Notes: generated from the sequence alone by a model not told the origin. Shown: positions 1-14,059, numbered from the stretch's first letter. The stretch is 64,000 bases of DNA from Ryuthela nishihirai (GCA_038380435.1 JAWZYU010000699.1:1-64000); one strand, 5' to 3'. Numbers and translations: made by a program.

Positions 1-621
1 GCTCATATGATGGATGTAGCAAGAGGATGTCAAGGATATGAAAATTTCTTCAACAATGTATTAAAATATTATGATCAGCTACTAAGAGAGGTGAAAATGG
101 TGTGCTTGCATAGGACATAAGGGGCAATAAAAACAAAAAGCAAAACAGCATTTTAGATAATAAGAAATGTATATTTTCATAATTATGTTTAATTTAAAAA
201 ATATACAGTTTAATTGAAAATTCATTGCCATTCCCCTTATCAAATGTATCATTTTTTGGTATCCCAAAGCATCATTTGAATTGTTTATACTATTTGCAAA
301 AATTACTAGCCTACAGCCTTGGTGGCTAATGCCAACAATAGTTGATTAAAACATAAACAGCAAACAATATAACTCTTCTTTGACTTCAGCTGCTTTTATC
401 ACCTAATGCTGAAATTAGCTTTATTTTACATATTAAATTTTGCATGCACATATTACTTGAGACTTAACATGCAAATGCTTTGAATAACACTTAAAAGCAA
501 TATATATATAAAAACACTTATAAATTATCCACTTAGCATTGTACTAAAAAGCATCATTTTTATTCACTGTAATGAGTTTTGGTTGACAATTTATAGATCA
601 TAGTATACGTTCCTAAAAATT
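1..621. other. AT-rich sequence, nothing recognised
   Basis: No coding, tRNA or transposon similarity seen on either strand. Only short chance ORFs and A/T runs. Confidence 0.6.
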
Positions 622-1024
622 GGGGGTGAGGGTGCTCAGTATGTAGTGTGCCTGATATACAATTTGATTATTCTGCAATCCCCAAGTTCATGTTCCACCA
701 GGGCCAGCAATGAAATTTATCTCTGCAAAACCCCGACCCTGCCCTCAGTCAGTAGGGGCCACTGATGTGCTTGGAAAGGCCACTATCTGTCATATGGGAT
801 GTTAAGTCATGGCTTTGTATGCAAAAGAGCCACACTTTGTGCACATTCAAGAACATGCTGGATGGCCTTGACAGGAGGCAACCATCTATCTCCTAACAGT
901 TGTCCAGTGGGTCCACATCCCCTAACCTTCTCCAAGCCTTCAGGGTCCTTGTGACCAGGCTATTCAGCCCATTGTATGCAAAAAAAGTGTCACTCAGAGG
1001 TAAAACAGCCCAACTTAACCCAGC
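622..1024 (+). mobile_element. SINE-A (tRNA-Thr-like head), old copy
   Basis: Same family as 31539-31928. The degraded head has an A-box-like gctcagtatgtagtg and a decayed B box. It is followed by the diagnostic body (cttggaaaggcc, gggatgttaag, acatgctggatggcc, ccagtgggtcc) and the tail gtaaaacagcccaactt. Most CpG sites of the young copies are TG or CA here, so the copy is old. Confidence 0.85.
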
Positions 1025-3312
1025 CTGAAACTACTAAGTTGATTAAATATTTGACAGCCACCCAAAGGTAAAACACAAAGCAAAATATTGATTTTGAGAC
1101 AGTGTAATGTCTTAAAAACAGGGTAACACAATTAACCTAATTGATATGTTTAGCTTTAGCTGTCATGAGCTAATATATTAATTTAGTAAATTTTATGGTT
1201 TTTGCTCCTCTTTATATTTCTTAAGCTTACTTAAAACCAGATAAAGCAGAGATTTTCTTCTGAGAGATGCTATTTTCATGCTGGATATGTAATCTACACC
1301 ACAATGGTATCCATACTTCTAGAGGCCTCATGGAAAAAACTGGAACATTATGGAATCACAGTAAATTTCTGAAGGGGGCATCCAAACTTAACTGCCACTA
1401 TAAAATATTACGAATGAGAAGTAAAAATAATTAATTTTTTCCATGATAAACTGATTTTACAACTTTTAGCAGTGCTCCCTGGAACACTACATTAATTTCT
1501 TTTTTCATTTTTTAGTATACATAAACAATAAATAATGAAAAACTTGCAAGTTTTCATCAGTCACAAGATCACGGGTAAATAAAATGCCAATTATCAAAAT
1601 ACTTTTTGTTAGCAGGTCTTATGCTGTTACTTTACATTTTACGTCTTTAGGAATTTGCTACTTAGAAATAAAGTACTGATTAGTAGAATATACATGATAC
1701 AGTAGATTACTAGAATAGATATGATATAAAATTAATAAACAGTGCAGATGGTAAATAACTTTTTTTTTTCAACTAACAGCTACTATGAGGGGGTAACAGA
1801 GGTTAATGAAGTTCAGAAGGATGCCATGAGCAAAAAAAGGTTGAGAAACACTTCATTGCAAATTACTTGACTAACCCACATAAATGGACTCATTCTACTT
1901 AACATTGGCACCTGGAGTTCATTTAATTAATGTTAAAAATGAACAAATCATGAAATAAAATTAATCCTTATTCAAATTTAAACCTCAATAGCTATTGAGG
2001 TTCAGTAGTCTAATTTTTCAAACTAAAATTTAACAGTTCTAAGTAATTTGGGGTTTCCAAAGTTTCTGATGTTAATGGTGGAAAACGATGTGACAGTTTC
2101 AAACACTGTACCTGTTAATGCCCATAAAACCCCATTTACAGAACAGTTATATCGTCACTCTAATAAGTAACATTTTATTGCACATCACATACACTTCCAT
2201 TTATTTAAATTCAATGTCAGTGTTTATAAATAATCAATATATTTTTGTAAAATCAGCTTTTATAATAGCATATCCTTAACTGTATTTATGATTTTCACTA
2301 TCTTATGTCTGAAATTTTATATTTCTAATGCTTTTGGCAATTATCTATACAACTAATTTTATTCTAAGTATCTAAAATATTCAGAATAAAATATACTTAT
2401 AAATTATAATGCAACAGATCAATCCTTATTTGAGAATCATGTATCAGTTCTATGGGGTAAAATACAGTTTTCAATATTTAAACCACTAATTGGTAAGAAA
2501 ACTAATTTTAATTTCAGTAAAATTAAGCAATGGTTAAACATGATTTTTATGCATTAGCTTGAAATGACTGAACATAAATTAAAAATTACACATTTGTTTT
2601 GAGTTTTTTCTCTGAGGTCACCAAGACAACACAATAGCAATCATGTGAATGAGAAAACAATGTAAATAGTTTTATTAGTAACATACTGTACTACATACTT
2701 TTTAACCCTTTGTTTCACTTTTTTTTCTGCCATAACTTATAAACATTAAAACTCTAAGTCATCCTTACAAAAAATATATCATTGGCTCATTAAAACATTG
2801 ACAGCTTCATTTGTTTTATCAGATGACACAAGCATGCAGTTTGAAAGTGCATCAGATTTTACTTTGTTGCATAATACGTAACACATTCTCATATTTTTTA
2901 CCATAATCTACTACATTCACTACAAAAGGAGGGGCAAAAGTTCAAAATGCAAATTATAGAATTTCCCATATAATTAACATCTTAGAAATTTATTTAGCAA
3001 TGCTAATATTTGAGTTAGTTAATCACTAACCCTTTTCATAGATTAAACTTAAAAACTTTTGATTATAAATCTGATATTAGTATTCAAAAACCTAAATATT
3101 TGTGATTTAATTAAAATTGAATATTGTTGTAAATAAATTTATACTTTAAAAATTTAAAAATAACTGATATAATATAGAAAAAGTTTTGCAAAATAACCAA
3201 TTTTCACTAAGTTCATTTTAGCCCCATCCTATGGTAGTTACAAAAGAAGAAAAATAATTTACAAATGTGCAAATTCATGTTACTTATACAAATTTCAAAT
3301 TGGAAAGAAAAA

Positions 3313-3343
<31 letters not shown>

Positions 3344-5638
3344 CTGTTTTTTTCATTCTCTCCAATGAGCACTATCTTTAAGAGTAAGCCTGTATATAAA
3401 TGAAACATTACATACGTTAAGTTAATGCAAAAGAATGTGGTGGCTCAAAAAATATTTCTTAATTTCCTTACTTAATAATGATTAATTGGAAATCATTTTA
3501 CAGCCATGGGAAAAAAAAATAATTTTACACCTAGATGCACAATGGATGGAAGTCCTTTTTTTACTCTTATTATGAACATTATGTCAATGGCTTCACTACA
3601 ACAACCAAGATATCCAAAAATGCAAAGGATAGAATATAAATTACTTCCCTTCTTCCCCAAGATTATGTTTTCAGCTTCTCCTGAAAACTTGATTAAATGA
3701 CTTCTATCATTTATGCATCTAGATAATGAATTATTAATCATACAACATAAGCTTAATGCAACAGAAAGTGATACCTAAAAAATTATTTCCTATATCCAAT
3801 TACTAAAAAATTATTAATAATTGATTACCTAAATATAACAGAGTATGGTAATTGTCACTTGACATGTCTTGTCTTTCAAAATGATGAAAATGGAAGCAAA
3901 ATTTAATGGGAATGAGTTGTTTTAACTCTGCATAGCATCTTTTTTTTTTCCTATTCTGAAACCTGGGCTAAATGGTCTGGCTACAAAGGCACCAAAGCTG
4001 AAAACAGAATGGGTTTGAGAAAGTCACTGGCTAGCAATTAGAAGCACCTGGGGGAGGGGGCAAAGTTGGTCTTTAATACATATTAAAATATAACTGCCCT
4101 GCACAAAATATGATGGCTTTGTGAGCTCATTAGAATCTCCTTATCCACAAGAGCAGAAAGTGACTATGTGGAAAACCTATCAAAACTAAGACTGGAAAAT
4201 AACAGTGTGTGTACTGTTATGTGATATAATATTACAATCTTGTGTTCAATCATTCATGCACCATTAATTAAAATATTAAATGATTGGGCTGACTATATTA
4301 TACAAGATGAAGAACAAAAAACATTAATATTTTTCACTTCATACTCCTATATCCCTTCATACACAGACCATCTTCCTTGCCATTATTTCTTCCTCCCTCT
4401 CTATTACAGCAATTCGAATTGAGAATTTTTTTTTTGTATATTTCCCCTTAATTTCACATTGTCCTTTACTGAAACCAACATTAAAATAAATCACAAACAT
4501 CAGATAAGTGATGACTGCATGACTGTGCTTATAAAATACAATGAATCAGTTCATTAACATTGATTCAAAAAGATTTATAGATCAGTTTGCTTATTATGCA
4601 TGATCATTTATAAATATATCATTACATTATTTATAAACAAATAATTTATAACACAAACTCAGCAAAAACTGAATGATGCTTTTGACACGTATAATAATGC
4701 TATTTTACCATTTCCAAGGCTTTAAAACACTTCCTTGATACTTGTTTGTTGTTCATTTTAGCAGATATCTGCACCCTTTTCCACCTTACTGACTGTTCTT
4801 CCAGATAATTCATTAGTTTATGGTAAATTGTGTTGTAATTAGCATAATCAAATTTTAAAACTGATGAAATATTCAACACAAAACATTAACAGAGGCTACA
4901 AAGAACTTAACGATGCATGATGTAAAATTTTCTGCAGCATCTGTACATATATATATAACATATATATGGTATAATCACAAAATATATTACACAAAAATAC
5001 TTTAAAACTTGGCAGTTCTAAAATAATTTGTCACCATTTCATTCTGAATATTTTGTCTTCAGCTTAAAATGTATTCAATTTTTAAAAAAAATAACTTACT
5101 GCATGACAGTTTTTAATTACATGGATATAATTATTGGCAATATTACTAAATGGTTCAATTATTTAATATTTAATTCCCACTGACACTGTAAATAATAACA
5201 TCAATATTTATTAATAAATGTTAAATAACATGCATTTGGAAAAATTTGCACACTGAACTCAAAGTTAAAACCTTCAGAAAAAGAAAAAAAAATTAAATAT
5301 GCTAGTTGCAATTGCCCCCTTGCTAAAGTTGCACTTCACAGCAGATCTGTTTTTCATATCTATGCCTCTGTCACTAGAAGCCTGCATACTTTATAGTTTT
5401 CAAGTATTTTACAAGTTCACTTCAAATTACTTATTTATAATAGCTTTCTGTATATTTTTGATTTATAAAGCTTATATGCTAACTTATAACGCAGATTTCT
5501 TATTTTCCGCAAAAACACTACAATATATATTTAGAAAAGTAGAATTATTTTCTAAGTTTGTAACAGTTGCCTAATCCTTTCAAATACACTCATTAGGTTA
5601 TTTTGTTTTGCATCACATTATTCTAATAAAATGTTTGC
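1025..5638. other. AT-rich non-coding, no gene recognised
   Basis: About 4.6 kb with no recognisable exon, repeat family or RNA gene. It contains a 21-base C run (3314-3334) and many A/T tracts. The 60-90 codon ORFs here have low-complexity composition and no family signature. It may be intergenic or part of a neighbour's untranslated region. Confidence 0.55.
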
Positions 5639-5798
5639 TACCTGGGTTCGAGCCCCGGATTTAGGCTTGGATGTGTGTGTCGTTTTTCTGCTGAGGTCCT
5701 GCCATCCTCTCAGATCTCCTACTGTGGCATATAAACTGACAGGCTCCTGTCAGACCTCTGTGGCAAGCAGCTGCTTGAGGGGGTATTTATTTTTTTTA
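5639..5798 (+). mobile_element. SINE-B, 5'-truncated copy
   Basis: Begins at the B box (tgggttcgagccccgg) and continues through the shared body (gctgaggtcctgccatcc, actgacaggctcctgtcag, caagcagctgcttgag) into a T-rich tail ggtatttattttttt. The A-box half is missing, as in most copies of this family here. Confidence 0.85.
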
Positions 5799-8700
5799 TG
5801 TTGTTGAATGCCAAATTTCTTGCAATGATTTCTATACAACTACAACTAAATAAACATGTTTCTTGTGTATACTTAAAAAAACATATTTGAAAGGCACTGA
5901 CAAAAATGCAAGCTTTTAAAAACAGCTTATTTAAAGTTTGCAAGCACACTCAAGGGAGTGAAATGTTTTTTTTTTTACTCCAGAAGCTTAAGAGATTTAC
6001 AGGAAGTTCATTACATTATTAATAATCTGTAAGAACTTAGTAATGTAACTTAATGCTTTTGATTCAAACTGTGCTTCTGTGGGAAATACAGAAGCACAAT
6101 CTAAATGAAAAGTATTGAAATCTTAATTTTTATAAGCTCTTTGCAAATAATGCATGTTTATTTTAATGGAAACATTTGCTACTAAAATTAGCTTGTTCAA
6201 ATATTGCCTAGATAACCACTTTAGAAATGAACTGTGTTAATTTTGAATTTAAAATCAATTAAAATTGTTTTCAAAAACATTTGCTTAATATTTTATTTGG
6301 TACATATACAGTTAATAAAATCTTGATATGAAGCATAAATATTATGAGAGAACCAGGATGCATATATGCATCATAATTAAGTAAAAAGCTAATGATTATT
6401 GGAAAAAACAAAAACTATTTTATAAAGCAAAGAATTTTTATTTATCACTTTAAATGAGATGACAAACAAGAATCACTTGATAAAATCCATCTCTAGAATT
6501 ACAATACACTCAATGTTTAAGACCTTTATTGGCTTTGTGAAGCATGTTAGCACTTTCAGCTGCATTTTTTTTAAATAATGGACTTTTTTTACAGATAATT
6601 TTAAACGTAATTTCAAAAACAAAATAGCAAAATTAAAAAAGAAGCACTAAAATGCAGATAAAGAAACAAAAAAATAGACATATTATTCAGAAATTATAAA
6701 ATGGCAATTTTCCAGTTTGGCCTAATTCAATATAAACCTACATAAATATCTGATGTTTTTACATTCAAGAAGGTAAATTTTTGATGTATATAAATACTTT
6801 TTACTTGATTTAAAATTGTTATAGCTATAAAATATTTAATCATGGTTGGACCCAATGAGTTTACAGGAATAGTTCATAATTATACAATTTATATTTACAA
6901 CATAATTCGAAAAAAAATTTGTAATTTGTCTTAGCATTAGTTCTGCAGAAACAATGACAGGAAAAGGACACCCTATTAATATATGAATTAAATGGGAAAT
7001 CAAAATATGTTACAAAAAAGAAAAATTTATGTAAAATTGACTCTGAAATTTACTATCACAATAGTATACAAATATGTCAGATGACTGATGCATAATGGTA
7101 CAAAAATGTTGGCATGACACTAATGGATGAGCATCAATGAATGTGAAAAATTTCTCAGGACAACAGATGAGACATTCAGTTCAGACGACTGATGGCAGTA
7201 TTTACCACTTTAGATCAAATGCAGGTTGTACTTCTTATGAATACTTTAGACTTCATTAGGAGTGATTTAGAGTTGCTTAATTACAATGCTTTTGACACTA
7301 AGATTTCTTAACCTAAAACAAAAAGAAATTAGTTTAGCAAGATCACTGAAATTTATCTGTGAAATATAGTTTATATACTTGTAGAAATTGTCTCTGATTA
7401 AATAAGATATTTTAATCCTTTGCACTAGTTTTATATATATATAGGTTATAACTTCTCTCACTAATATTTATTTTATCTGCCACATTTATGGGTAAAAATT
7501 ATGATCATGAATAATAATACAGAGCACAGATATGACACACAACCATCTGCTACGGATGTTAGTGCCAGACTGACCATAGCGTGTCGTAGCTATGGCACCC
7601 ACGAGTTTTACGACAAAATCAAGATGGCACCACTGTGGCACCCTCAGGTACAAGTGTTTAAGACAAACAGAATACAATTCTTCAAGTTCCTGACTACATC
7701 AATTAATCTTTAGCAAATTGTTTTCATAAATTTCAAAATATGTATTCATGTCATAAAAAGTTCATACATCAACAGAGGTTATTTCATATCATTCTCAAAA
7801 AAAATATCAAGAGTGTATCTGAGGAAATGTAATCTTGCTATTTTATCATTGTAAACAGTTAAGGTATTTTTTAAGTTTTTGATGTTAAAAGAATGCTGTT
7901 TTTTCTTGGTATGCTATATAATGAACACCTAATAATTTAACTAATGTATGCAAACTTCCTCATACAAAAACAAGAACTGATGTCAGTTTCTCTGAACACT
8001 AGCAAACATACCTTTGTTTCTTAGAGCTAACAAAGGTATATGCATTGGAACCATTATCCAGTCAATGCTTTTAAACAAGGCTGAAGGAAGTTTTTTTTTT
8101 CTTGAGGAAGGGGGTGGGCCAAAGTCTATAAATGTGGAGTATAAGACATTGCGTACAATACCCCCCCCCCAAAAAAAAAAAATATATATATATATAAAAG
8201 CAGAAAACCAAATACAATGAAACACATAGCATAAAATCTAATTAAAACATATGATCAGAATAAAAACAATCAAAATATAAATGTTTTAAAAATGTAATTT
8301 CACAACAGTAAACATCTACAATAATGAAAGGGGGAAAAAAGTATAAAGTGAAATGCATGCAAAATAACATGTAAACTTAAGTCATATACAAAAAAAAACA
8401 TTGATCAGTTACAAAAAGATGGATACTCAAAATGTTAAATAATTAAACTGGGTCAAAAATTCACACATATGTTATTGTCTACTCAGAACAGAAATGAATT
8501 TTAAAAAAACCAAAGCATCATAAAAAGGGAATAAACATTAATTTGCTCTTTAATTAGCTTTAAGTAGGTAGTTGGTTGGACCTGCAATCAGTTTTCAGTC
8601 AAGATGTGGATGTAAAGGAATCAATGTATCAATTACAAAACCGCAAGTTCTATGTTTGCAAAATTCAAGTAGAATCAGGTGTTTTTATACATCATCACAG

Positions 8701-8917
8701 AAGTTTGAGTTTTAATGGACTGTTAACCAAAGAAAATAACTTGCTTGTTTATTCCCATGTACTTTCTATATTTTACACAAATTATGGTAATAAAATCAGC
8801 AATCATTCTTCAGTAAAATCTACTGTATTTTTTTTTCAAATTTACATTTTCATTAGGATACAAATAAATCACTTTTTTCCCCAATAGTAGCGCAGGTTGG
8901 TTGGAGTTTTATGGCAT
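5799..8917. other. AT-rich non-coding, no gene recognised
   Basis: No supported gene. A patch at about 7520-7640 has more G+C and CpG than its surroundings and overlapping ORFs on both strands, but no recognisable protein. A C10-A12-(TA)n tract lies at about 8161-8197. A 103-codon ORF at 8576-8887 looks like chance. Confidence 0.5.
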
Positions 8918-9306
8918 AAGGTTGTATTGGGTTTTTTTCACACAGTGGGCTAAATGGCCAGGTCACAAGGACCCTGAAGGCTCAGAGAAGTTTGGGGGGA
9001 AGGGACCCATTGGAACTGCTGTTGAAAGACAGATGATAGCCTCCCATCAAGGCCATCCACCATGTTCTTTAACGTACACAGGGTATGACTCTCCGCACAC
9101 AAGCTTAATGTCCCATCTGACAGATGGCATCCTTTCCAAGCCCATTGGTGTTCCTTACTGACCGATGGCAGGGCAGGGTGTTTTGTGGAGATAAACCCTA
9201 TACAAAAAAACTAATTGGGACTACACATAAAGAACTTATTGGGATTCGAACCTGGGAAATGCAGATTATGAACCTATCAAGCTACCGACTGAGCCACCCC
9301 TGCCCC
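8918..9306 (-). mobile_element. SINE-A, minus strand
   Basis: Reverse-oriented copy. It starts with the tail remnant (ttgggtttttttcacacagt) and ends with the tRNA-like head, including the B-box complement gattcgaacctggg and the A-box complement gctaccgactgagccacc. Confidence 0.85.
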
Positions 9307-9480
9307 TAGGCATAAGAACAATTGAGGCCATGAAAGATATAAAAGAGAAAAATAAAGATTTAAAAGTCATGTAAACCCACAACCAAATTAAAATCACACA
9401 ATAAAATAAATCACACAAAGCATTAACACTAAAACAACAAGGGGTAGCAAAGACCCAGATAAAATACAAAAACCAACAAG

Positions 9481-9745
9481 TAAAAAATATGTAAATTAGC
9501 AATGGTGTAGTAAAGAATCACAGGACATAGTCAGAAAGGTAAAAAATCGGTCCTGTAGAAATATGTAAATAAGCAATGGTGTAGTAAAAAATCACAGGAT
9601 GTGTCCTGTAGACATGGAAATCGTGAAATAATAAGCTAAAAAAATTGGTTTTGCCATGATGTGAATCCCACATTCACACCGTCTCCTGGAAACATGCCAG
9701 TTATGTTAACCACTATGCCATCAATGGCTAACCTTTTCTCAGCTT
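9481..9745. repeat. Local duplications ending in a tRNA-like unit
   Basis: Segments carrying gcaatggtgtagtaaa and atcacaggat occur twice (about 9498-9527 and 9575-9605) and again near 9888. They are followed by gaaataataagct..attggttttgcc and a minus-strand tRNA-like unit with decayed B box (9660-9745, tctcctggaaacatgccag). The same composite recurs at 9888-10075 and 49840-50035. Confidence 0.6.
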
Positions 9746-9887
9746 GTGTGACCACATAAACTTTCCGGATTTTATTCATTTGATTTGCAACAGTGGCACC
9801 ATCTATCTGGGAAAGTGGACAACTGTGCTGTCACTTTAGAGATGGAATTTAATGTTTGTCATCACGCTCATGGCATTAAATCAGTAG

Positions 9888-10080
9888 TAAAGAATCACAG
9901 GATGGATCCTGTAGACAAGGAACTCATGAAATAATAAGCTGAAAAAAATTGGTTTTGCCACGAGTGGGATTCGAACCCATGTCTCCTGGAAACATGCCAG
10001 TTATGCTAAGTGGTTAGCTAACTGACATGTTTCCAGGAGGTGTGGGTTCGATGGCAAAAGAAATGGTATATTTATAACAA
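9888..10080. repeat. Head-to-head tRNA-like palindrome
   Basis: Minus-strand tRNA-like unit (tgccacgagtgggattcgaa, then cccatgtctcctggaaacatg) followed at once by its inverse (acatgtttccaggaggtgtgg then gttcgatggcaaaa). The two B-box ends face outwards and the centre is ctaagtggttagctaact. The flanking aaattggttttgcc matches 9648 and, inverted, 49990. Confidence 0.7.
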
Positions 10081-12129
10081 TGGGTGTGTGACCCAGTAAA
10101 AAACAAAAACAAGTGTAAAAAATGCAAAGCTGAAAGGTAAAAAATCGGAGTATTAAAATATCCTGCAAAACATAAAAAGGCAAACATAGGTCTAAAAAAG
10201 GAGTCAACAGATAAAAGGTGTCTGAGTGTAAGGGGTTAGGATGGTAAGTAATAAGGACTAAAATAAATAGGACATTTACAGTTAAACACTAGACATGCAA
10301 TTAAAATGTGTTTAATAGTTAAAATGGAGTTGCAAAACTCAAACTTAAGTTTATCGTCAGTCCTAGAAAAAATGAATGTGTGATAAACGAATGACATAAG
10401 CGGAGCCAAGCAAGTATATCTTCCTCCTTGCGATTCCTATGAAAATATGACTGCCACAGTTTGATAATAGGCTTGATCTCAAAAAGTTTGTTTCTAATCT
10501 GTTCCAACCAAGATTGTTGCCATTGTGCCTAGAGCCCAGTGAAAAAACACTGCAGTGGAATGCCGGAGAGGGGCATGGCTGGCTTGGTAGCATCTGTCAA
10601 GTCATTAGACCTGATCCAAACAAGATAGGACACTCAAGAGAAGATGATGGTGGTTGTGGCTACCAGAGTATGGAGCTACTGGTGGATCTTGGAAAGAACA
10701 GGGTGTGATTGAGGCCTTACCAAGATCAAAGCCTGTTGCAGGCTTAGCAAGTCAGTGTAAAGAATACACCTACATTTTAACAGTTTGGATATTATAAGAA
10801 CAGCATCTTCAATATACATATGCAAATACAGCAGAAAGTCATAATGGCCATAAGAATAGTTGAATCACAATATTAAATACAAACTGCAACAAGTAATTGA
10901 AACAGAAATGAAATTATACAGCACGAGTATCATTTCACTACAGACACATTGAAATATGACCTTAGCAGTCCCACCCTAACCATAACCAGTTTGGGTTGTG
11001 TTGTTTTGCATGGACATGCTTTGTGCATCATGTATTACTGCAACGTCAAAAACACATCAATGAACGATCTGTCAACATGAAATTTTGTATAAAACTAAGG
11101 AAAAGTCCTACTCAAACACATAAATGTTATGAATAGCTTATGAGGATAAGACTCTGTGAAGAGCAGAAACATTTTGATGCTATAAGCCTTTTCAAGAGGG
11201 CAAAGAGGATGTGGAAGATGACCTCAGAGTGGGCAACTGAAAATGCTCACTTGAGAAATGGTGTACAAAATGCACAATTTACTCCTAAGAGACCACTGAC
11301 TGACACTCAGAATGATGGCAAGTGAACAAAATGTGAATAACAAATTGATAGGTCTGTAATTAATTACCACCAACTTGGGTTTGCAGGACAGCATGACTAC
11401 TCACATAAAGATCAATGCAAAGTCATTTTTGGCCAAAATAAAAATGGCTGCAGTACTCAATAACCCTCCATATTCCCCCTGGCTTCAGAAATCTTTTTTC
11501 TGCTTCGTAAGTTGAAACTGAGATTGAAAGGTCACCGACTTGATGCAGTCAATGACATTCAGAAGAATGTGAATGCAGAACTGAATACTATCATAGCAGA
11601 TGAGTTTTCCAAAGTTTACACGAGTAATGCAATAAGTGTATTCAGTCCCTCTGGGACTATTTTGGGGGAAATGTTTAATAAACATATTGCCCTATGCATC
11701 ATTGTTTTTTAATTCAGTCTCATTACTCTATTGCTGAACTGTGTAAAAGAAAGTGAATAATCAAGATCTCGCTTATATCAATTAAATATATGAATGCTAA
11801 TGAAATAATAAAGAACAATTCAAAAGTCTGGACAAATGGTAAAATACATACAATCAGAATATATACTAGTAGACTTATGTGAATCATTATGTATTATATA
11901 TTCTAATATCAATATATGTATACATTATAATTGTCATACATTTTGCCATACTTGTCCAGATTTTTGAAACATACAAACATAACATATAAATAAAAAATGT
12001 TAAAAAGAACATATAACAACTTATTATAAACATTGCAGGTAAAGATACTTAAAAATAGTCCAAATATAGTAGGTTAACAACAGCATACTGATAGCCAAGT
12101 TATTTTACTTTTGAGCAACTTTTTTTTTT
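10081..12129. other. No gene or repeat recognised
   Basis: About 2 kb. ORFs of 60-76 codons overlap on both strands at 10319-10708 and 11485-11712, with no family signature. A somewhat G+C-richer patch at 10360-10740 could be an old transposon fragment, but I cannot assign it. Confidence 0.45.
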
Positions 12130-12453
12130 GTATACAATGGGTTAAATAATCAGGTCACAAGGATCCCAAGGGCTCCGAATTGGGTAGAGGGATCCAGTAG
12201 ACAGCAATTAGGAGAGAGATGGAATCCTCTATCAAGATCATTCAATATACTCTTAAAATGCACACAAAAAGCTCTCCCTTACACATGGGGATGGAGCTTA
12301 ATTTCCAATCCAAAGGACAGCAACCTTTTCAAGGTTCATCAGTCCCCTTTTCTCACCAATGACAGAGTGGGGATTACCACAGAAAATCTCCAAGCATAAT
12401 GGAGAAACCTGGGAACATCAGGTTACAAGCTTATCATGCTACTGATTGAGCCT
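12130..12453 (-). mobile_element. SINE-A, decayed minus-strand copy
   Basis: Recognisable by aatggg-ttaaataatcaggtcacaagg, a body with several indels and tgctactgattgagcc at the head. Heavily mutated and missing part of the B-box region. Confidence 0.7.
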
Positions 12454-12699
12454 GTGACATCAAATTGACAGCTGCCAAACATTTCCAGTAAATGCATGCA
12501 TAGATGCAATTAGCTGTTTAATTGCATTTAATAATTGAAAATATTTCTCTATGTATACTGAAAGCACAATTCATTATACACACTGCATTCATCCACAAAC
12601 CTGCCCTACTCCACCATAATAATGCAGCATCAAAACCCAATGCAGGCTATAAATAGGTCAGCTAATAAGTATTTGCCTGCTGTATAGTATACCTGCAAC
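12454..12699. other. Unassigned spacer
   Basis: No recognised feature. It may contain the decayed 5' end of the following Tc1-like element, but no terminal inverted repeat was found. Confidence 0.4.
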
Positions 12700-13720
12700 T
12701 GTTATGATAGGTAAACACGGCAAACTGAGCAAGTTTGATCATGGGCAGATAACTGCAACTGCAGAACATATGGGATTTCTGCATGCAACTGCCACACGTG
12801 TACCAGAATTACATCAAAACCAGCAAAACCTGCAGCTACCAGGAAAAATGTGGCTGTAACAAGAGTTGTTGATGTTCAGATTGAATGCTGACTCTCCTGT
12901 ATCATACACCAGAACAGAGGGCACAATACAAATGATAATGTTGGCATTCAACGACATGGCAGCTACAAAGGTTTGTGCAAAGACCATTTGATGTACAATG
13001 GCTTGACTGGGCTATGGCAGCCAATGCCTACATCAAGTACCCTTTTTAACAGCACATCATCAGGCTATGAGGCTGCAGTGTGCGAAGGAACATCCACAAC
13101 AGGACATGGTAGACTAGAAATGGGTAACTTGGTCCGGCAAATCGAGTTTCCAACTATAACACACTGACAGGAAGTTGCATGTGTGGTGTAGACAACATGA
13201 GGGCATGGACCTGAACCGTCAAGTCAGGGTGTTCCAAGCCAGTGGAGGCATTATGTTCTGGGGCATTTACATGGGCCACCTTGGAACTCCTCCTTGTACC
13301 TATTGAGACCACCATCACCTGCAAAAGGCTATGTTATGTACTCACCAACCACCTACACCCATTCATGACTATTCATTTCCCACAGCAGGATGACTTCTTT
13401 CAACAATGCCCCATCTCATGATTCCCATTTGGCAAAGGACTGGTTGGAGAAGCATTCCAGTGAGTTCACAACCCTCAAATGTCCCTCTCACACTCCAGAT
13501 TTGAACTCTTTTGATCATCTGTGGGATGAAGTGAAGTGATGCATTTGAGCTCGAAACCCACCACCAGCAACTCTCAGCGCTTTACAGACAGCTGTCATGA
13601 GATCTTGGGCCACACCACCTGAACATTTCCAACACTAGTAGAGTCCATGCCATGACATGCTGCTGTTGTGAGGGCAAAAGGTGGACCCACACATTATTAG
13701 GTGGGTGTGTAAAATAAATT
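12700..13720 (+). pseudogene. Tc1-like transposase remnant
   Basis: Fragments in changing frames give GKLSKFDHGQI (helix-turn-helix entry), then about 13395-13540 HLAKDWLEKHSSEFTTLKC followed by HTPDLNSFDHLWDEVK. That is the usual PDLNPIEHLWD block carrying the last catalytic acidic residue. It ends RAKGGPTHY, a common Tc1 C-terminus. Many stops and frameshifts make it inactive. Ends not resolved. Confidence 0.75.
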
Positions 13721-13842
13721 TTCCTATCAATGTATATATTTAGGAAAACAAAGTATTTGCACTAAACATAGATGGCAATCACAGCATTACCTGTTGACTT
13801 TTTAATATCAATATATCAACAAATATTTTGTGGAAAAATTTC

Positions 13843-13918
13843 GCCAACATATGGGACTTGAACTCGCATCTCTCCAGAAACATGCCAGAGTATTCTACCA
13901 CTGAACTAATGCCAGCTC
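13843..13918 (-). repeat. tRNA-like fragment
   Basis: Minus-strand tRNA-like sequence (gacttgaactcgcatctctc, ccagaaacatgccagagt, then taccactgaactaatg) related to the units at 9660 and 41500. No full cloverleaf, so a repeat rather than a tRNA gene. Confidence 0.5.
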
Positions 13919-14059
13919 ATTTTTTTTTTCATTAATTTAAATCACTGATGCCTTATCAGTTGTATCAACTACTGGAAAGGGTTGGTAGCTCATGCAAATC
14001 ATTAAGTAGCTTAATCACGGTCATGCATTTATCAGTTTTAAAACATTTTACAACTAACC

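Noticed and set aside
3957..4000. gggctaaatggtctggctac as another SINE-A copy
   Set aside because: Only about 35 bp of weak similarity with no body or tail; may be chance.
5299..5574. 91-codon ORF as membrane protein
   Set aside because: Hydrophobic only because of T-rich codons; no conserved pattern.
8576..8887. 103-codon ORF as a gene
   Set aside because: Low-complexity, Phe/Ile-rich end and no recognisable domain; expected by chance.
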